From: Ilyomonas sp965199905 | Lineage (GTDB): Bacteria > Bacteroidota > Bacteroidia > Chitinophagales > Chitinophagaceae | Direction of reading: 5' to 3' | Assembly (NCBI GenBank): GCA_965199905.1 | Contig: OZ241366.1 | Span: 1,240,001-1,304,000 of the forward strand | Length of the DNA stretch: 64,000 bases | In this document: in pieces, positions 35,269 through 44,522 of the stretch | Layout of the letters: every line of letters starts with the position of its first letter | Numbering within the stretch: position 1 is the first letter of the stretch | Notes under the pieces: model-generated | What the model was told of the DNA's origin: nothing | Database searches by the model: none | The model's input: only the letters and a program-made list of their open reading frames with translations | Made by a program: the position numbers and the translations under genes

Positions 35269-35742
35269 TTAAAAGTCCAATTCAAAAACGGCTTCAATTT
35301 CAACCGGAATATTATCTGGCAGGGAACCCATTCCGACAGCGCTCCTTACACCGATTCCGTTTTCTTCTCCCCAAATGGCAGCAAATAATTCGCTGCAGCC
35401 ATTGATAATGTAAGGATGTTTTTTAAAATCAGGTGTGCAGTTAACCATGCCCAGAACTTTTATCACACGCTTTATTTTATTCAGCGATCCGATATTCTGA
35501 ACAATAGTAGCCAGCATGGTTAAGCCGACTTGTCGCGCAGCTTTTTTGCCTTCTTCCGTATCCATATCATTCCCGATACGCCCGATGATCAGGCTGCCAT
35601 CATTTTGCACCGGACCATGACCGGAGAGGTATAAAAGATTACCGATCTGCAGGCAAGGTTTGTAAACACCAAGTGGCTTTGGTGCAGGTGGCAATGTCAG
35701 GTTCATATCTTTTAATATATTGTTGGTATTTGTCAACTCCAT
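35269..35742 (-). CDS. RidA-family protein
   Basis: A 157-residue RidA/YjgF-type enamine/imine deaminase from the Met of MELTNTNNILKDMN; a Met at 35784 is open but unlikely. Landmarks are LYLSGHGPV (about 40-48), RVIKVLGMVNCTPDF with the Asn-Cys pair and the RSAVGMGSLPDNIPVEIEAVFEL end. RidA proteins remove reactive enamines released by PLP dehydratases, so its place directly before the D-threonine aldolase-like gene fits a helper role. Family sure, role inferred. Confidence 0.82.
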   Translation of the reverse strand: MELTNTNNILKDMNLTLPPAPKPLGVYKPCLQIGNLLYLSGHGPVQNDGSLIIGRIGNDMDTEEGKKAARQVGLTMLATIVQNIGSLNKIKRVIKVLGMVNCTPDFKKHPYIINGCSELFAAIWGEENGIGVRSAVGMGSLPDNIPVEIEAVFELDF

Positions 35743-36140
35743 GTATTGATCTTTTAAAAACGAAGATAAAGGACGAAGTCGCATTTTGAACGGAATCTGA
35801 CGTAGTTACAGGAGAAGCAGTTGACAGGCAAAAAATGATAAATCGGAAATTTTGAAGAGTTGCCGGAATAAATTCTGGATATGCCCGTGTTCTTTTTTTG
35901 AACAAAAGCAATGAACTAGTTCGGCCAAAAAACTAACAGCTAATAGTTAGAGAAGCGATTTCACACTTTTGTTAATAAATTATCATTTTAAATGGAGTAA
36001 AAGAGTTTTTCCAATTGAAATCAATGTTACCCTTCAAGTAACAGGCTCCAACTGAAATATAAATAAAAACTTTTTTATACTTTTAAAGCTTCGTAAAAGT
36101 ACCAAGACTTTAGACAAATACACCACAAGACAAACTGCTA
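35743..36140. other. Intergenic region upstream of the PKD/T9SS giant
   Basis: About 400 bases between divergent genes. I can support no gene or strong hairpin. A CACTTTTGT near 35962 is a weak -7 candidate for the giant gene, but it is far from the start at 36141. Confidence 0.35.
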
Positions 36141-39100
36141 ATGAAACACAAATTTACCTGGTTACTATCAGTATGCCTTTTCGTATGTTCTCTCATTTCT
36201 CAGGCGCAGACACCAAAACTTACAGCTGATATAAATGCCGGTTGTGCGCCGCTTTCGCAAGTGAAATTTACCAATAATTCCACCGGTTTTTCTGTAATCG
36301 CCATATACACAATTGATTTTGGTGATGGCAAAGGTAATTTTCCAATAGCGGCTAATGGTACCGCTACACGCTCATATTCTTTGCCAAATACGTATATAGC
36401 AACGCTGACGGTAACGGACGGTGTAAATACTTATACTGACACCGAAAAAATTACAGTGTATAAAAATCCGGTGGCTGATTTTTCTGTAAATACGTCAGAA
36501 GTTTGTGCAAACTCAAGCGTCAATTTTACCAGCACTTCTACTCCTGGTGATACCAGCATTGCTAACTACAAATGGGACTTTGGTGATGGCAGAATTATAG
36601 ACACGACTTCACTGAATATACAGCATCAATACGGCAACCCAAAAAAACCGAACATTATTGTTACTCTTACTGTAACCGATATTTATGGCTGTACCAATTC
36701 GTTTGCTAAGAATGCACTAACAATTCTTCCTGCACCAAAGGTTGCATTTACAGTCAATCAAACTTCAGTTTGTAATGTAAATGATCCGGTAATATTTACC
36801 AATACAACAACGGGCGGCGCCTTACCAACCACATATTTGTGGACTTTCGGTGATGGCAATTCGAGCACCGATGCCAACCCAACTTACACCTATACAACTA
36901 AAGGCACTAAAAATGCCAGGCTATTGGCTACCAGCGCTGACGGCTGTACTGATACTTCGAAGGTGACAACAATTACAGTTGCCAATTCAAAAAGCGGAAT
37001 CACTCTACCGACCTTATTATGCTTAAATGAAAATCTAACGTTCATTGATAGTAGTCTTCCGCAAACAAATACACCGGTTTGGATGCTGGACGGCACAACT
37101 GTAGCTTTAAATGTGCACCAGTTTCAAACTACGTTCACAGATACCAAACAGCACACGCTGCAACTAATAAATAACTATGGAGCCTGTAGCGATACAGCAA
37201 CAAAAATTATCCAGGCGCAAGCAACGCCGGTTCCATTACCATTTAGCGTAAATATTGCCGGCAGTTGCTCAGTTCCCGTCAATGCTACTTTCGCCGATGC
37301 AGGTGCAGGCAGCACCAAATGGGAATGGGACTTTAACAATGCAAATCCTAACATTTTTAAGCCTACGGCATTCGTCAATAATGCACCGCATACCTACACA
37401 GCAGAGAATACCTATTTTGTAAAGCTACGTGTGACTGACGCTTCCGGATGTACGGGTGAAGTCAGGCAACCGGTTACTATTAAAAAGAATACGACAACGA
37501 TTACCAGCTCGGAAGGTGCATTCGGTTGTAAAACACTTGCAACTACGTTTAAAGCTGCTTCAACAAATCCGGTTGCTACTTATCAATGGCTGTTTAACGA
37601 TGACAACTCAACATCCGTATTGGATACGCCCGGACATGTATTTGTTAATCTGGGAAAATACACAGTTAAGCTGAAAATTAAGACAACAAGTGGCTGTAAT
37701 GATTCTGCTTCATACAAAGTACAAATAGGCAATGAGCCGTCATTTGATTTTGAATTGACAACACCAGGTGATACGCTGGTATGCGGTAATAAGCTTGTCT
37801 ATTTTAAAGTTACAGGTGATTCTGATAAAACAGTAGGACAATATTATTGGAATTTCGGAGATGTGACCAGATTCTCATTGCTGGCCGGGCCTAATTATTC
37901 ACATCAATATACAACGGATTCGACTTTCGATATATCATTGGCTATAAAAAACCATGGTTGTAATGATACCATTACCAAAACTGCCTTTTTAAAGGTTTTA
38001 CCTCCTTTTCCTAAAATATCTTCAAACATCAACAATTGCGATGAGCGTCTGAAAGTTTTATTTAAAGAGACGAGTAAAAAAGCGCAGAGCTATAGCTGGA
38101 ATTTTAATGACGGTTCTTCTGTATACACCTACGATTCAGCGCACAGAGATGCTGCTATATCTCATTATTTTCCTAAAACCGGATCATTTAAAACAGTTCT
38201 TACAACAACTAATGGAACCTGTACATCAAAAGATTCTGTTTATGCAAAAGTTTTAGATAACCAAAAACCTGTTCTTACAGCAGCTAATGCCACCCTTTGT
38301 GCAAGCGACTCACTGCATACAACTGTATCAAATATGGCAATTAATCCATGGGGAAGCACGTATAAATACACCATTAAAAGTGTCCAATATCAAAGCGGTC
38401 AGCCATTTACAGGTTCTATACAATATCCGGATCTTACTCCGGTAATTCCGTTTCATGTGAACATAACAAAAACAAATACTTCCGAAAAAAGCCTGCGTTA
38501 TATAACTAATTCCGGCTTTTACAATTGCCCTGATACAACGAATTATATTGCTATTGATGTAAGCGGGCCAAAAGCTGGATTTGCTGTTGATAAAAGCACA
38601 TTCTGTTTGTCAGATAAATTATTTTTTAATGACACTTCAAAGCCAAATGGCAACGCGGCTATAACGAGCTGGCAATGGTTTTTTGGCGACAGTACTGACC
38701 AGATTCTAACTTCAGGCGGCAGCATTTTTCATGAATATGCAAACCCAGGTAATTACAAAGCAAAGCTTGTTGTAACAGATACAAAGAACTGTTTTGATAC
38801 TGCTTATTTTGTTGGAAATTCAATAACCATAAACGGACCGCAGGCAAAGTTTTCAATTGCTCAAAATCCTATCCTGCCAAATACACCGGAAGTTTTTACC
38901 AACTTAACGGACTCTGGCTACAATACGAGAGCTTCTAATTCTTATCAGTGGAATTTTGGAGACGCAACATCTTCGATATCGAACGACGATAAAATATCTC
39001 ATATTTATAAGCTCTACAGCGATGACACTGTAAAACTTGTAGCTACCAGCAGCATAACAGGTTGCAGCGACACCGCCACTGATATTGTCCATGTGAAAAA

Positions 39101-41258
39101 CACCAATTTATCTTTCACTTATGTATTAGATAAGCCAAATGCGTTATGCCCTCCGCTGCAGGTAAATTTCCGGAATACATCAGTAAATTTTTCTGTTGTT
39201 AGCTGGGATTTTGGCAATGGAAAAACAGCCGATAACATTAACGCGCCTTCTTCAATTTATGATAAACCAGGCACGTATAAAGTAACCATACTGGGTTACT
39301 ATGATGATAATACGTATGATTCCTCCTGGGATTATATTACGATAAACGGACCGACAGCAACCTTACAGGCTGATGTAATTCCAGGGTGTGGTTCTAAGGA
39401 AGTTATTTTTACGGCTGAAACCCAGGGCATAACATCAATGAGCTGGGATTTTCAGGATGGTACATCTTCTTCCGATTCAATTGTAAGTCATACTTACACA
39501 ACACCAAATATTTACACGCCTGTATTAACGGTTAAAAACGGTACTGGCTGCGTATTCTCATATCCGTTAGCTACACCGATTGCTATTGATAGCATGCATG
39601 TTACTATCAATAAAGACTCGGTTATCCAGTGTCATCAGTTGTTGGTTAATTTTAAACCGACCATTTTCAGCATTGCAAAGAAGAATAATCAGCAGGTTGA
39701 TTACAAATGGGAATTTGGCGATGGCGTTAGTACATCGCAGGATGACACGGCCTCATTTACCTACACGAAGCCTGGCACATACCCGGTTACATTTATTGCC
39801 ACTTCTTTACATGGTTGTACTGATACAGCTATTGCAAGTATTTCATTTACAGATGCTCCGCATGCTGCCATTGAAGGACCATCAGAGTTTTGCGAGAAAA
39901 CACCGCAAACATTTAAAGCTGTAAAAGCTAACAACAGCGATGTTTTACTTTATCACTGGCAGTTCGAAAGCAGCACGTCCGAATTGCAGAATCCACTGCC
40001 ACAAACGTTTACAGCCGCGTGGAAAGACAGCATCCGCCTGATTGTTGATAAGAATGGATGTAAGGACACGTTATATTATAAAGTGAATGTACACGGCACA
40101 CCTGATGTAGTGATTGGTTTATCAGATTCTATTTCCTGCATGGGCAAAACGATTTTATTCACATCTAAAAATGTAACGGCGTTGCCGGAACCAATTGATT
40201 ATGTCTGGAATTTTGGCAATGGAAATACATCTAATCAGTCATCCGCTTCTTACTTATTTACAACTGCCGGAAAATACCCGGTTACATTGACGTCTGCATC
40301 TGTGTTTGGTTGTACAAAAACAATATTACAAACCGTCATCATTAATCCAACACCTGTTGCTTCTATCCAGGTACTACCGGATGTTTGCGTTGGAAATGCT
40401 ATCAGTTTCAAAGGTTCATCAAACATCGCTTTGGCGCAGTTTGCCTGGCACTTCAATGATGGAACAACCTCTACGGTACAAAATCCCGTAAAAACTTATT
40501 CTGCCGGCACTACAGATCATTTATATCTAATAGTAAGCTCGGGTAATTGTAGCGATACGGCTCGTCAAACGGTAACAGTTCACAACCTTCCGCAGCCAAA
40601 TATCACATCATCAAATCAAAGGGTTTGTCTGGGTGATTCATCGCATATTACAGCGCATAACGGGCAAAGCTATCAATGGCTGAATGCAGCTTATATTACG
40701 AATGCCTCTGTGGCAGATCCGTATGTATTCCCGGTAACCGATACCAAATATGCAGTTCGGGTTACAGATAGCTACGGATGTCAGAATGTTGATTCTTTCC
40801 TGGTTACCATTACGCAGCGCCAAAAGATTACTGCTACTTCTCCGATAAATGTCTGTGCCGGAAGTAAAGCTTATTTGAAAGCCGCAGGAACAGATGCTTA
40901 TAACTGGATAGATGGAACTGACCTGGCTTCAACGAGTATATCAAATCCCGTTACAAAAGATTCAGCGATTAGTAAAACATATACGGTTGTTGGATCAGAT
41001 GCTTTTGGTTGCTTTACAGATCAAAGTACTGTTGAAGTAATTGTAAGAAATAAACCGGTCGTTGATGCCGGTAAACCTAACCAGGTGGCAATTGCTGGAT
41101 CAAGCCTACAGTTGGCAGCTACGTCAGACGATAATAAAGTAAGCTGGAAATGGACGCCGCCCACTTATTTGTCTTGTACTATTTGTTCGGCACCTGTCGG
41201 TAAATTGAGAGAAAGCGTTACCTATACTGCGCAAGCTACCAACAGCTACGGTTGCTAA
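36141..41258 (+). CDS. Giant secreted PKD-repeat protein (interrupted before its T9SS domain)
   Basis: 1705 residues up to an in-frame TAA at 41256-41258. After a signal peptide (MKHKFTWLLSVCLFVCSLISQAQ) come about 15 PKD-type domains, each marked by a W-(D/E/T/N)-F-G-(D/N)-G motif (for example YKWDFGDG, YLWTFGDG, YVWNFGNG), separated by about 75-90 residues, then three or four Ig-like units near the end (ATSPINVCAGSKAYLKAAG). Such proteins are typical surface adhesins or enzymes-less scaffolds of Bacteroidota. Just after the stop, the same frame continues into a type B T9SS sorting domain, so the stop separates the protein from its secretion signal. Confidence 0.8.
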   Translation: MKHKFTWLLSVCLFVCSLISQAQTPKLTADINAGCAPLSQVKFTNNSTGFSVIAIYTIDFGDGKGNFPIAANGTATRSYSLPNTYIATLTVTDGVNTYTDTEKITVYKNPVADFSVNTSEVCANSSVNFTSTSTPGDTSIANYKWDFGDGRIIDTTSLNIQHQYGNPKKPNIIVTLTVTDIYGCTNSFAKNALTILPAPKVAFTVNQTSVCNVNDPVIFTNTTTGGALPTTYLWTFGDGNSSTDANPTYTYTTKGTKNARLLATSADGCTDTSKVTTITVANSKSGITLPTLLCLNENLTFIDSSLPQTNTPVWMLDGTTVALNVHQFQTTFTDTKQHTLQLINNYGACSDTATKIIQAQATPVPLPFSVNIAGSCSVPVNATFADAGAGSTKWEWDFNNANPNIFKPTAFVNNAPHTYTAENTYFVKLRVTDASGCTGEVRQPVTIKKNTTTITSSEGAFGCKTLATTFKAASTNPVATYQWLFNDDNSTSVLDTPGHVFVNLGKYTVKLKIKTTSGCNDSASYKVQIGNEPSFDFELTTPGDTLVCGNKLVYFKVTGDSDKTVGQYYWNFGDVTRFSLLAGPNYSHQYTTDSTFDISLAIKNHGCNDTITKTAFLKVLPPFPKISSNINNCDERLKVLFKETSKKAQSYSWNFNDGSSVYTYDSAHRDAAISHYFPKTGSFKTVLTTTNGTCTSKDSVYAKVLDNQKPVLTAANATLCASDSLHTTVSNMAINPWGSTYKYTIKSVQYQSGQPFTGSIQYPDLTPVIPFHVNITKTNTSEKSLRYITNSGFYNCPDTTNYIAIDVSGPKAGFAVDKSTFCLSDKLFFNDTSKPNGNAAITSWQWFFGDSTDQILTSGGSIFHEYANPGNYKAKLVVTDTKNCFDTAYFVGNSITINGPQAKFSIAQNPILPNTPEVFTNLTDSGYNTRASNSYQWNFGDATSSISNDDKISHIYKLYSDDTVKLVATSSITGCSDTATDIVHVKNTNLSFTYVLDKPNALCPPLQVNFRNTSVNFSVVSWDFGNGKTADNINAPSSIYDKPGTYKVTILGYYDDNTYDSSWDYITINGPTATLQADVIPGCGSKEVIFTAETQGITSMSWDFQDGTSSSDSIVSHTYTTPNIYTPVLTVKNGTGCVFSYPLATPIAIDSMHVTINKDSVIQCHQLLVNFKPTIFSIAKKNNQQVDYKWEFGDGVSTSQDDTASFTYTKPGTYPVTFIATSLHGCTDTAIASISFTDAPHAAIEGPSEFCEKTPQTFKAVKANNSDVLLYHWQFESSTSELQNPLPQTFTAAWKDSIRLIVDKNGCKDTLYYKVNVHGTPDVVIGLSDSISCMGKTILFTSKNVTALPEPIDYVWNFGNGNTSNQSSASYLFTTAGKYPVTLTSASVFGCTKTILQTVIINPTPVASIQVLPDVCVGNAISFKGSSNIALAQFAWHFNDGTTSTVQNPVKTYSAGTTDHLYLIVSSGNCSDTARQTVTVHNLPQPNITSSNQRVCLGDSSHITAHNGQSYQWLNAAYITNASVADPYVFPVTDTKYAVRVTDSYGCQNVDSFLVTITQRQKITATSPINVCAGSKAYLKAAGTDAYNWIDGTDLASTSISNPVTKDSAISKTYTVVGSDAFGCFTDQSTVEVIVRNKPVVDAGKPNQVAIAGSSLQLAATSDDNKVSWKWTPPTYLSCTICSAPVGKLRESVTYTAQATNSYGC

Positions 41259-41588
41259 ACCAGCGATACCGTGCATGTAACGGTTGTTTGTAAAGAGAGC
41301 TTAGTGAATGTTCCGCAGATATTCAGCCCGAATGGCGATGGACAAAATGATAGGTTCCATGTTATAGCACAAGGTCTTAAAACCATCAGGCATATTGTTA
41401 TTTATGGCAGAAACGGAAACAAAGTATTTGAAAGAAACAATGTGAGTCCGTACAGCAATGATGCATCATGGGATGGCATGAGTAATCATCAATATTTGCC
41501 AACCGGCACTTACATTTATATGATGGAAGCCGAGTGCGATGCAGGTGAAATTTACAATCTTCAGGGAACCGTTACTTTAGTACGATGA
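41259..41588 (+). pseudogene. C-terminal T9SS type B sorting domain, cut off by an in-frame stop
   Basis: Directly after the TAA at 41256-41258 the frame continues as TSDTVHVTVVCKESLVNVPQ, then IFSPNGDGQNDRFHVIAQG and ends EIYNLQGTVTLVR. The FSPNGDGxND start, KIYGRNGNKVFE-like strand and NLQGTVTLVR end are those of the gliding/T9SS type B C-terminal domain, which targets proteins for secretion and surface anchoring. It lacks an independent start with a signal peptide, so it is the tail of the giant gene. The frame before the stop joins without a gap. Confidence 0.78.
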
Positions 41589-41603
41589 TTCGAAGTTGCT
41601 TTT

Positions 41604-41630
41604 AAAAAAACCGGATATATCCGGTTTTTT
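41604..41630 (+). terminator. Terminator after the PKD/T9SS gene
   Basis: The palindromic CCGGATATATCCGG is preceded by a run of seven A and followed by six T, a textbook terminator 15 bases beyond the stop at 41588. Confidence 0.85.
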
Positions 41631-41715
41631 CCTTTTCCTCTGTAAATAATTAGCAGGCTTTTTTTCGCGTTCAGGAACATTCACATGCCTTAACTTTTAT
41701 TTTCGCCTCATTCCC

Positions 41716-41724
41716 TACTTTTGC
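41716..41724 (+). promoter_or_regulatory. -7 promoter element of superoxide dismutase
   Basis: TACTTTTGC fits TAnnTTTGC and ends 34 bases before the ATG at 41759. A T-rich stretch precedes it but no clean TTTG -33 box is seen. Confidence 0.5.
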
Positions 41725-41758
41725 TTTATATTTTTTAACTATAAAACACCGCATTATT

Positions 41759-42367
41759 ATGCCGTTTACATTACCGCCCCTGCCGTATGCACCCAATGCA
41801 CTGGAGCCATACATTGATGCACAAACAATGACCATTCACCACGATAAGCACCACCAGGCTTACGTTGACAATCTGAATAAAGCGCTTGCCGGAACACCGA
41901 ATGAAGGTAAAAGCCTTGAAGAACTGGTAAAAGTTGCCGGTACTATTTCACCCGCCGTTCGCAACAATGGCGGTGGTCATTGGAATCACTCATTTTTTTG
42001 GGAAACATTAGCCGTAAATGGTGGCAGCGCACCAACCGGTGAGCTGGCTGATGCTATCAACAGTGCTTTTGGTTCGTTCGATGCATTCAAGGAAAAGTTT
42101 AATGCAGCAGCTACCACCCGCTTCGGCAGTGGCTGGGCATGGCTCATTGTAAAAGATGGAAAATTAGACGTTAGCTCAACTCCCAACCAGGACAATCCTT
42201 TGATGGATGTTGCCGAAGTAAAAGGCACACCGATACTTGGCGTTGACGTTTGGGAACACGCTTATTACCTCAAATATCAGAACCGTCGCCCTGAATATCT
42301 TGCCGCTTTTTGGAGTGTGATAGATTGGGCAAAAGTATCAGAGCGTTTTGCTGATGCTAAAAAGTAA
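41759..42367 (+). CDS. Superoxide dismutase (Fe/Mn type)
   Basis: A 202-residue Fe/Mn superoxide dismutase. Metal ligands can be placed: His27 in TIHHDKHHQAYVDN, the His in GGHWNHSFFW (about 80), and Asp and His in GVDVWEHAYYLKYQ (about 160-165). The N-terminal MPFTLPPLPYAPNALEP motif is typical. Presence of GG in SGWAWLIV and the general pattern do not decide between Fe and Mn. It is cytoplasmic, without a signal peptide, and is followed by a hairpin terminator. It has its own promoter element. Confidence 0.95.
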   Translation: MPFTLPPLPYAPNALEPYIDAQTMTIHHDKHHQAYVDNLNKALAGTPNEGKSLEELVKVAGTISPAVRNNGGGHWNHSFFWETLAVNGGSAPTGELADAINSAFGSFDAFKEKFNAAATTRFGSGWAWLIVKDGKLDVSSTPNQDNPLMDVAEVKGTPILGVDVWEHAYYLKYQNRRPEYLAAFWSVIDWAKVSERFADAKK

Positions 42368-42383
42368 TTCCTTATTTATTTGA

Positions 42384-42424
42384 AAATAACCTGCTGCGAT
42401 TTATATCCGGCAGGTTATTTTTAT
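42384..42424 (+). terminator. Terminator after superoxide dismutase
   Basis: AATAACCTGC (about 42385) pairs with GCAGGTTATT (42410-42419) and is followed by T residues, 17 bases beyond the stop. Confidence 0.75.
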
Positions 42425-42446
42425 TCATTTCCTTTAATTTTATTTT

Positions 42447-43058
42447 ATGAAAACGATTCTCTCCTGCTTGTCAGCAATTGTTATTCTTACGTCCTGCGGT
42501 GGCGGCGCTTCTAAAAAAGTTCTCATTATGTCGAAAGGCAAAGCGACAGTAAATAAGGAAGCAAAAACAGTAACCATAGAAAGCGGTACCAGCCACGAAG
42601 AGCAAACAGCAGATTTTTCGGGCGGCGATGCTTTGACTTTGCAGGTAACAACTCCTAACAATAAATTTTCAGCAGATATTCCTCAAGCCGGTTATTATTT
42701 ATTGAATGCAAAAACTGATACTATCATTGGCAGCTATCAAAATTATGGCGCACCGGCTTCAGAAACCAAAGTCATCTCGCAGGATGATTTGAAACATCGC
42801 ATTGATTCGCTTCAACAATTATTAGCAGGCAACGTGGGCGATCCGAAAAAAACATTCTATATACTTCCCGGGAAAACTGTAAAAATTACAGACAACTTAA
42901 ATGCAACGATGGTGGGACCATTCAACTCATTAACTACACTTGAGCAAACCGGCAGCAAAGCTCCCGAAGTGTATAAGTTTTATACGAGTAAAGATGTAAG
43001 GGAAACATTGGAGCGTGTACAAAAAATGACGATTGCGCCGCCATCGCCAAACCAATAA
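42447..43058 (+). CDS. Hypothetical lipoprotein, 203 residues
   Basis: It begins with a lipoprotein signal peptide: MKTILSCLSAIVILTSC with a lipobox ILTSC (Cys near 17). The rest is beta-rich and polar with a Thr/Asp-rich segment; I recognise no domain. It contains repeated short hydrophobic strands (YYLLNAKTDTIIGSYQN) and a C-terminal KTVKITDNLNATMVGPFN segment. Most likely an envelope lipoprotein of unknown role. Nothing nearby suggests partners. Confidence 0.65.
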   Translation: MKTILSCLSAIVILTSCGGGASKKVLIMSKGKATVNKEAKTVTIESGTSHEEQTADFSGGDALTLQVTTPNNKFSADIPQAGYYLLNAKTDTIIGSYQNYGAPASETKVISQDDLKHRIDSLQQLLAGNVGDPKKTFYILPGKTVKITDNLNATMVGPFNSLTTLEQTGSKAPEVYKFYTSKDVRETLERVQKMTIAPPSPNQ

Positions 43059-43238
43059 TTAAATAAATTGGGACGACCGGAAGACGGAAAGACCGTAAGT
43101 AAATATCATGTTATGTTATTTCCGGTCTAATGTTTTTAAGTAATGGATCTAATAATTTTTATAATCCGAATGCTTCAATGCTCCTGTTATAAATTTAAGT
43201 CTTCCTGACTTTTCTTTCTTTTCAACTTCCGGACTTCA

Positions 43239-43469
43239 TCAAGGTACCGGGTCGTATCCATGACCGCCCCACGGATGGCATTTTGCAATTCGTTTTACAC
43301 TCAGCCAAAAGCCTTTGAACAATCCGTATTTTTTAAAAGCCTGCAGGGAATAATTAGAGCATGTTGGGGTGAAGCGGCACTTTGGGCCGAGAATGGGCGA
43401 AATAATTTTCTGGTAAATTATTATCAGGAAAATAAATGGATAGCTAAGTATTTTGAGAACGGTTTTCAT
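43239..43469 (-). CDS. yidD: YidD, membrane protein insertion efficiency factor
   Basis: A 76-residue membrane-associated protein that assists YidC-dependent insertion. The family signature is fully visible: YQKIISPILGPKCRFTPTCSNYS (about 20-42) and the WGGHGYDPVP terminus. The start overlaps the 3' end of rnpA by 26 bases, so the gene is translated from within the rnpA message. This rpmH-rnpA-yidD order is the usual one in bacteria; a yidC gene is not seen downstream here. Confidence 0.93.
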   Translation of the reverse strand: MKTVLKILSYPFIFLIIIYQKIISPILGPKCRFTPTCSNYSLQAFKKYGLFKGFWLSVKRIAKCHPWGGHGYDPVP

Positions 43470-43851
43470 TCAATCGTTTGATAAGTTCCTGTATCATCTG
43501 CGGCATCTTGCTTTGCAGGATTCCTTTTTGCGGAAGTATTTTATCAACATATAAAAAGAAAACAACAAGCTGTTTATTGTTCTGCTTAAGATGCCCGTGC
43601 AACGGCAATTTATGAATACGGTAGGCTTCGCGTAATAATCTTTTGATCCGGTTTCTATCAACGGCTTTTTTAAAGTTCCGTGTATTAACGCCAACACCTG
43701 TTTTTACTATATTGCCGGATATTTGTGATGGCTCTAAGTAAAACACTTTCACCGGAAAGAAAAAGAAAGATTGCTTGCTGCCAAACAACTCACCAAGTTG
43801 CTTTCGGCTTTTCAGCTTTTCCTTTTTTCCGTATGAAAAAACTTTGCTCAT
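43444..43851 (-). CDS. rnpA: Ribonuclease P protein component
   Basis: RnpA assists the RNase P RNA in trimming tRNA 5' ends. The 135-residue protein opens MSKVFSYGKKEKLKSRKQLGELF and holds the RNR-motif segment NFKKAVDRNRIKRLLREAYR (about 68-87), which is diagnostic. The rest of the beta-alpha fold fits the family length. Its 3' end overlaps the yidD start. A hairpin just before its start, between rpmH and rnpA, may make expression partly independent of rpmH. Confidence 0.92.
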   Translation of the reverse strand: MSKVFSYGKKEKLKSRKQLGELFGSKQSFFFFPVKVFYLEPSQISGNIVKTGVGVNTRNFKKAVDRNRIKRLLREAYRIHKLPLHGHLKQNNKQLVVFFLYVDKILPQKGILQSKMPQMIQELIKRLNENRSQNT

Positions 43852-43861
43852 AACACAAAAA

Positions 43862-43886
43862 CAAAAAGCCTCACAAAGGAGGCTTA
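43862..43886 (-). terminator. Terminator or attenuator between rpmH and rnpA
   Basis: AAGCCTC and GAGGCTT form a 7-bp stem with a 6-base loop; on the minus strand it is followed by a T-rich run. It ends only about 10 bases before the rnpA start, so partial readthrough would be needed for the full operon. Confidence 0.7.
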
Positions 43887-43931
43887 GAGATATAGTTTTG
43901 CTTTCACTCTAAAGGGAAAACATTCAAAAGT

Positions 43932-44087
43932 TTACTTTAGTTTCTTTTCGTCAGAAACCGTCAGTTTGTGACGACCTTTCGCGCGGCGGGTTGCCAATAC
44001 CTTGCGGCCGTTTGCCGTCTGCATGCGCTTGCGGAAACCATGTACCGATTTGCGGCGGCGGTTGTGCGGCTGGAATGTACGTTTCAT
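43932..44087 (-). CDS. rpmH: 50S ribosomal protein L34
   Basis: A complete 51-residue L34, recognised from MKRTFQPHNRRRKSVHGFR and KRMQTANGRKVLATRRAKGR, with the usual basic composition; L34 is a short, highly conserved ribosomal protein. It starts at ATG 44087 on the minus strand and its stop is at 43932. It heads the rpmH-rnpA-yidD cluster and is preceded by a -7 promoter element at 44169-44177. Confidence 0.97.
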   Translation of the reverse strand: MKRTFQPHNRRRKSVHGFRKRMQTANGRKVLATRRAKGRHKLTVSDEKKLK

Positions 44088-44168
44088 AATGTGTGTTTAC
44101 TAAATCTACAAATATTATTGTCTCCGTAGGGCAACAGTCACCATCACTGTGCGCCTTGTGAAAGGGCT

Positions 44169-44177
44169 GCAAAAGTA
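44169..44177 (-). promoter_or_regulatory. -7 promoter element of rpmH
   Basis: On the minus strand TACTTTTGC fits TAnnTTTGC and lies about 80 bases before the rpmH ATG, leaving a leader of about 75 bases. Confidence 0.5.
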
Positions 44178-44340
44178 TAGGAAAAAAAGAGAAGAAACAA
44201 GGAATGATTAAGCTGATAGCAATCAGTGATCAGCTTTCAGTTTTTTTTAGGAATTGATGATTGATTGATAGTTGGATAATCAACTTTTTATTAGCTTGTT
44301 TCATTGCAAAACCAGTTGAACTATCTTTTTAAAGTGACCG

Positions 44341-44473
44341 TTTGCTATTCGCTTTTATAAAAGCCCAATCACTGCCCGGAACCTTGATGGGAGCATTTCT
44401 GCGTGTGGAAGCAGCAGGAATGGCAACAACTGTCGATCACAAAAGTGACGGGCGATGGTTACCAAAAAAGTAT
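44341..44473 (+). repeat. Dispersed intergenic repeat, copy C
   Basis: The longest copy. It starts TTTGCTATTCGCTTTTATAA and includes a CCCGGAACCTTGATGG block; its last 43 bases (44431-44473) match copy A except at about six positions. The sequence has one long open frame reading LLFAFIKAQSLPG...TTVDHKSDGRWLPKKYLSELT and a stop. Confidence 0.6.
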
Positions 44474-44522
44474 TTATCCGAATTAACCTGAATTCTAAAG
44501 CTAACAGCAAACGGTTTATATT

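Larger units (their letters stand above)
44088..44522. other. Intergenic region with promoter and dispersed repeat
   Basis: 435 bases hold the rpmH promoter (44169-44177) and copy C of the dispersed repeat (44341-44473). I see no further gene. Confidence 0.5.

Noticed and set aside
43239..44087. Chromosome origin next to rpmH-rnpA-yidD
   Set aside because: No dnaA gene, DnaA-box cluster or other origin feature was seen; the order alone does not mark an origin in Bacteroidota.
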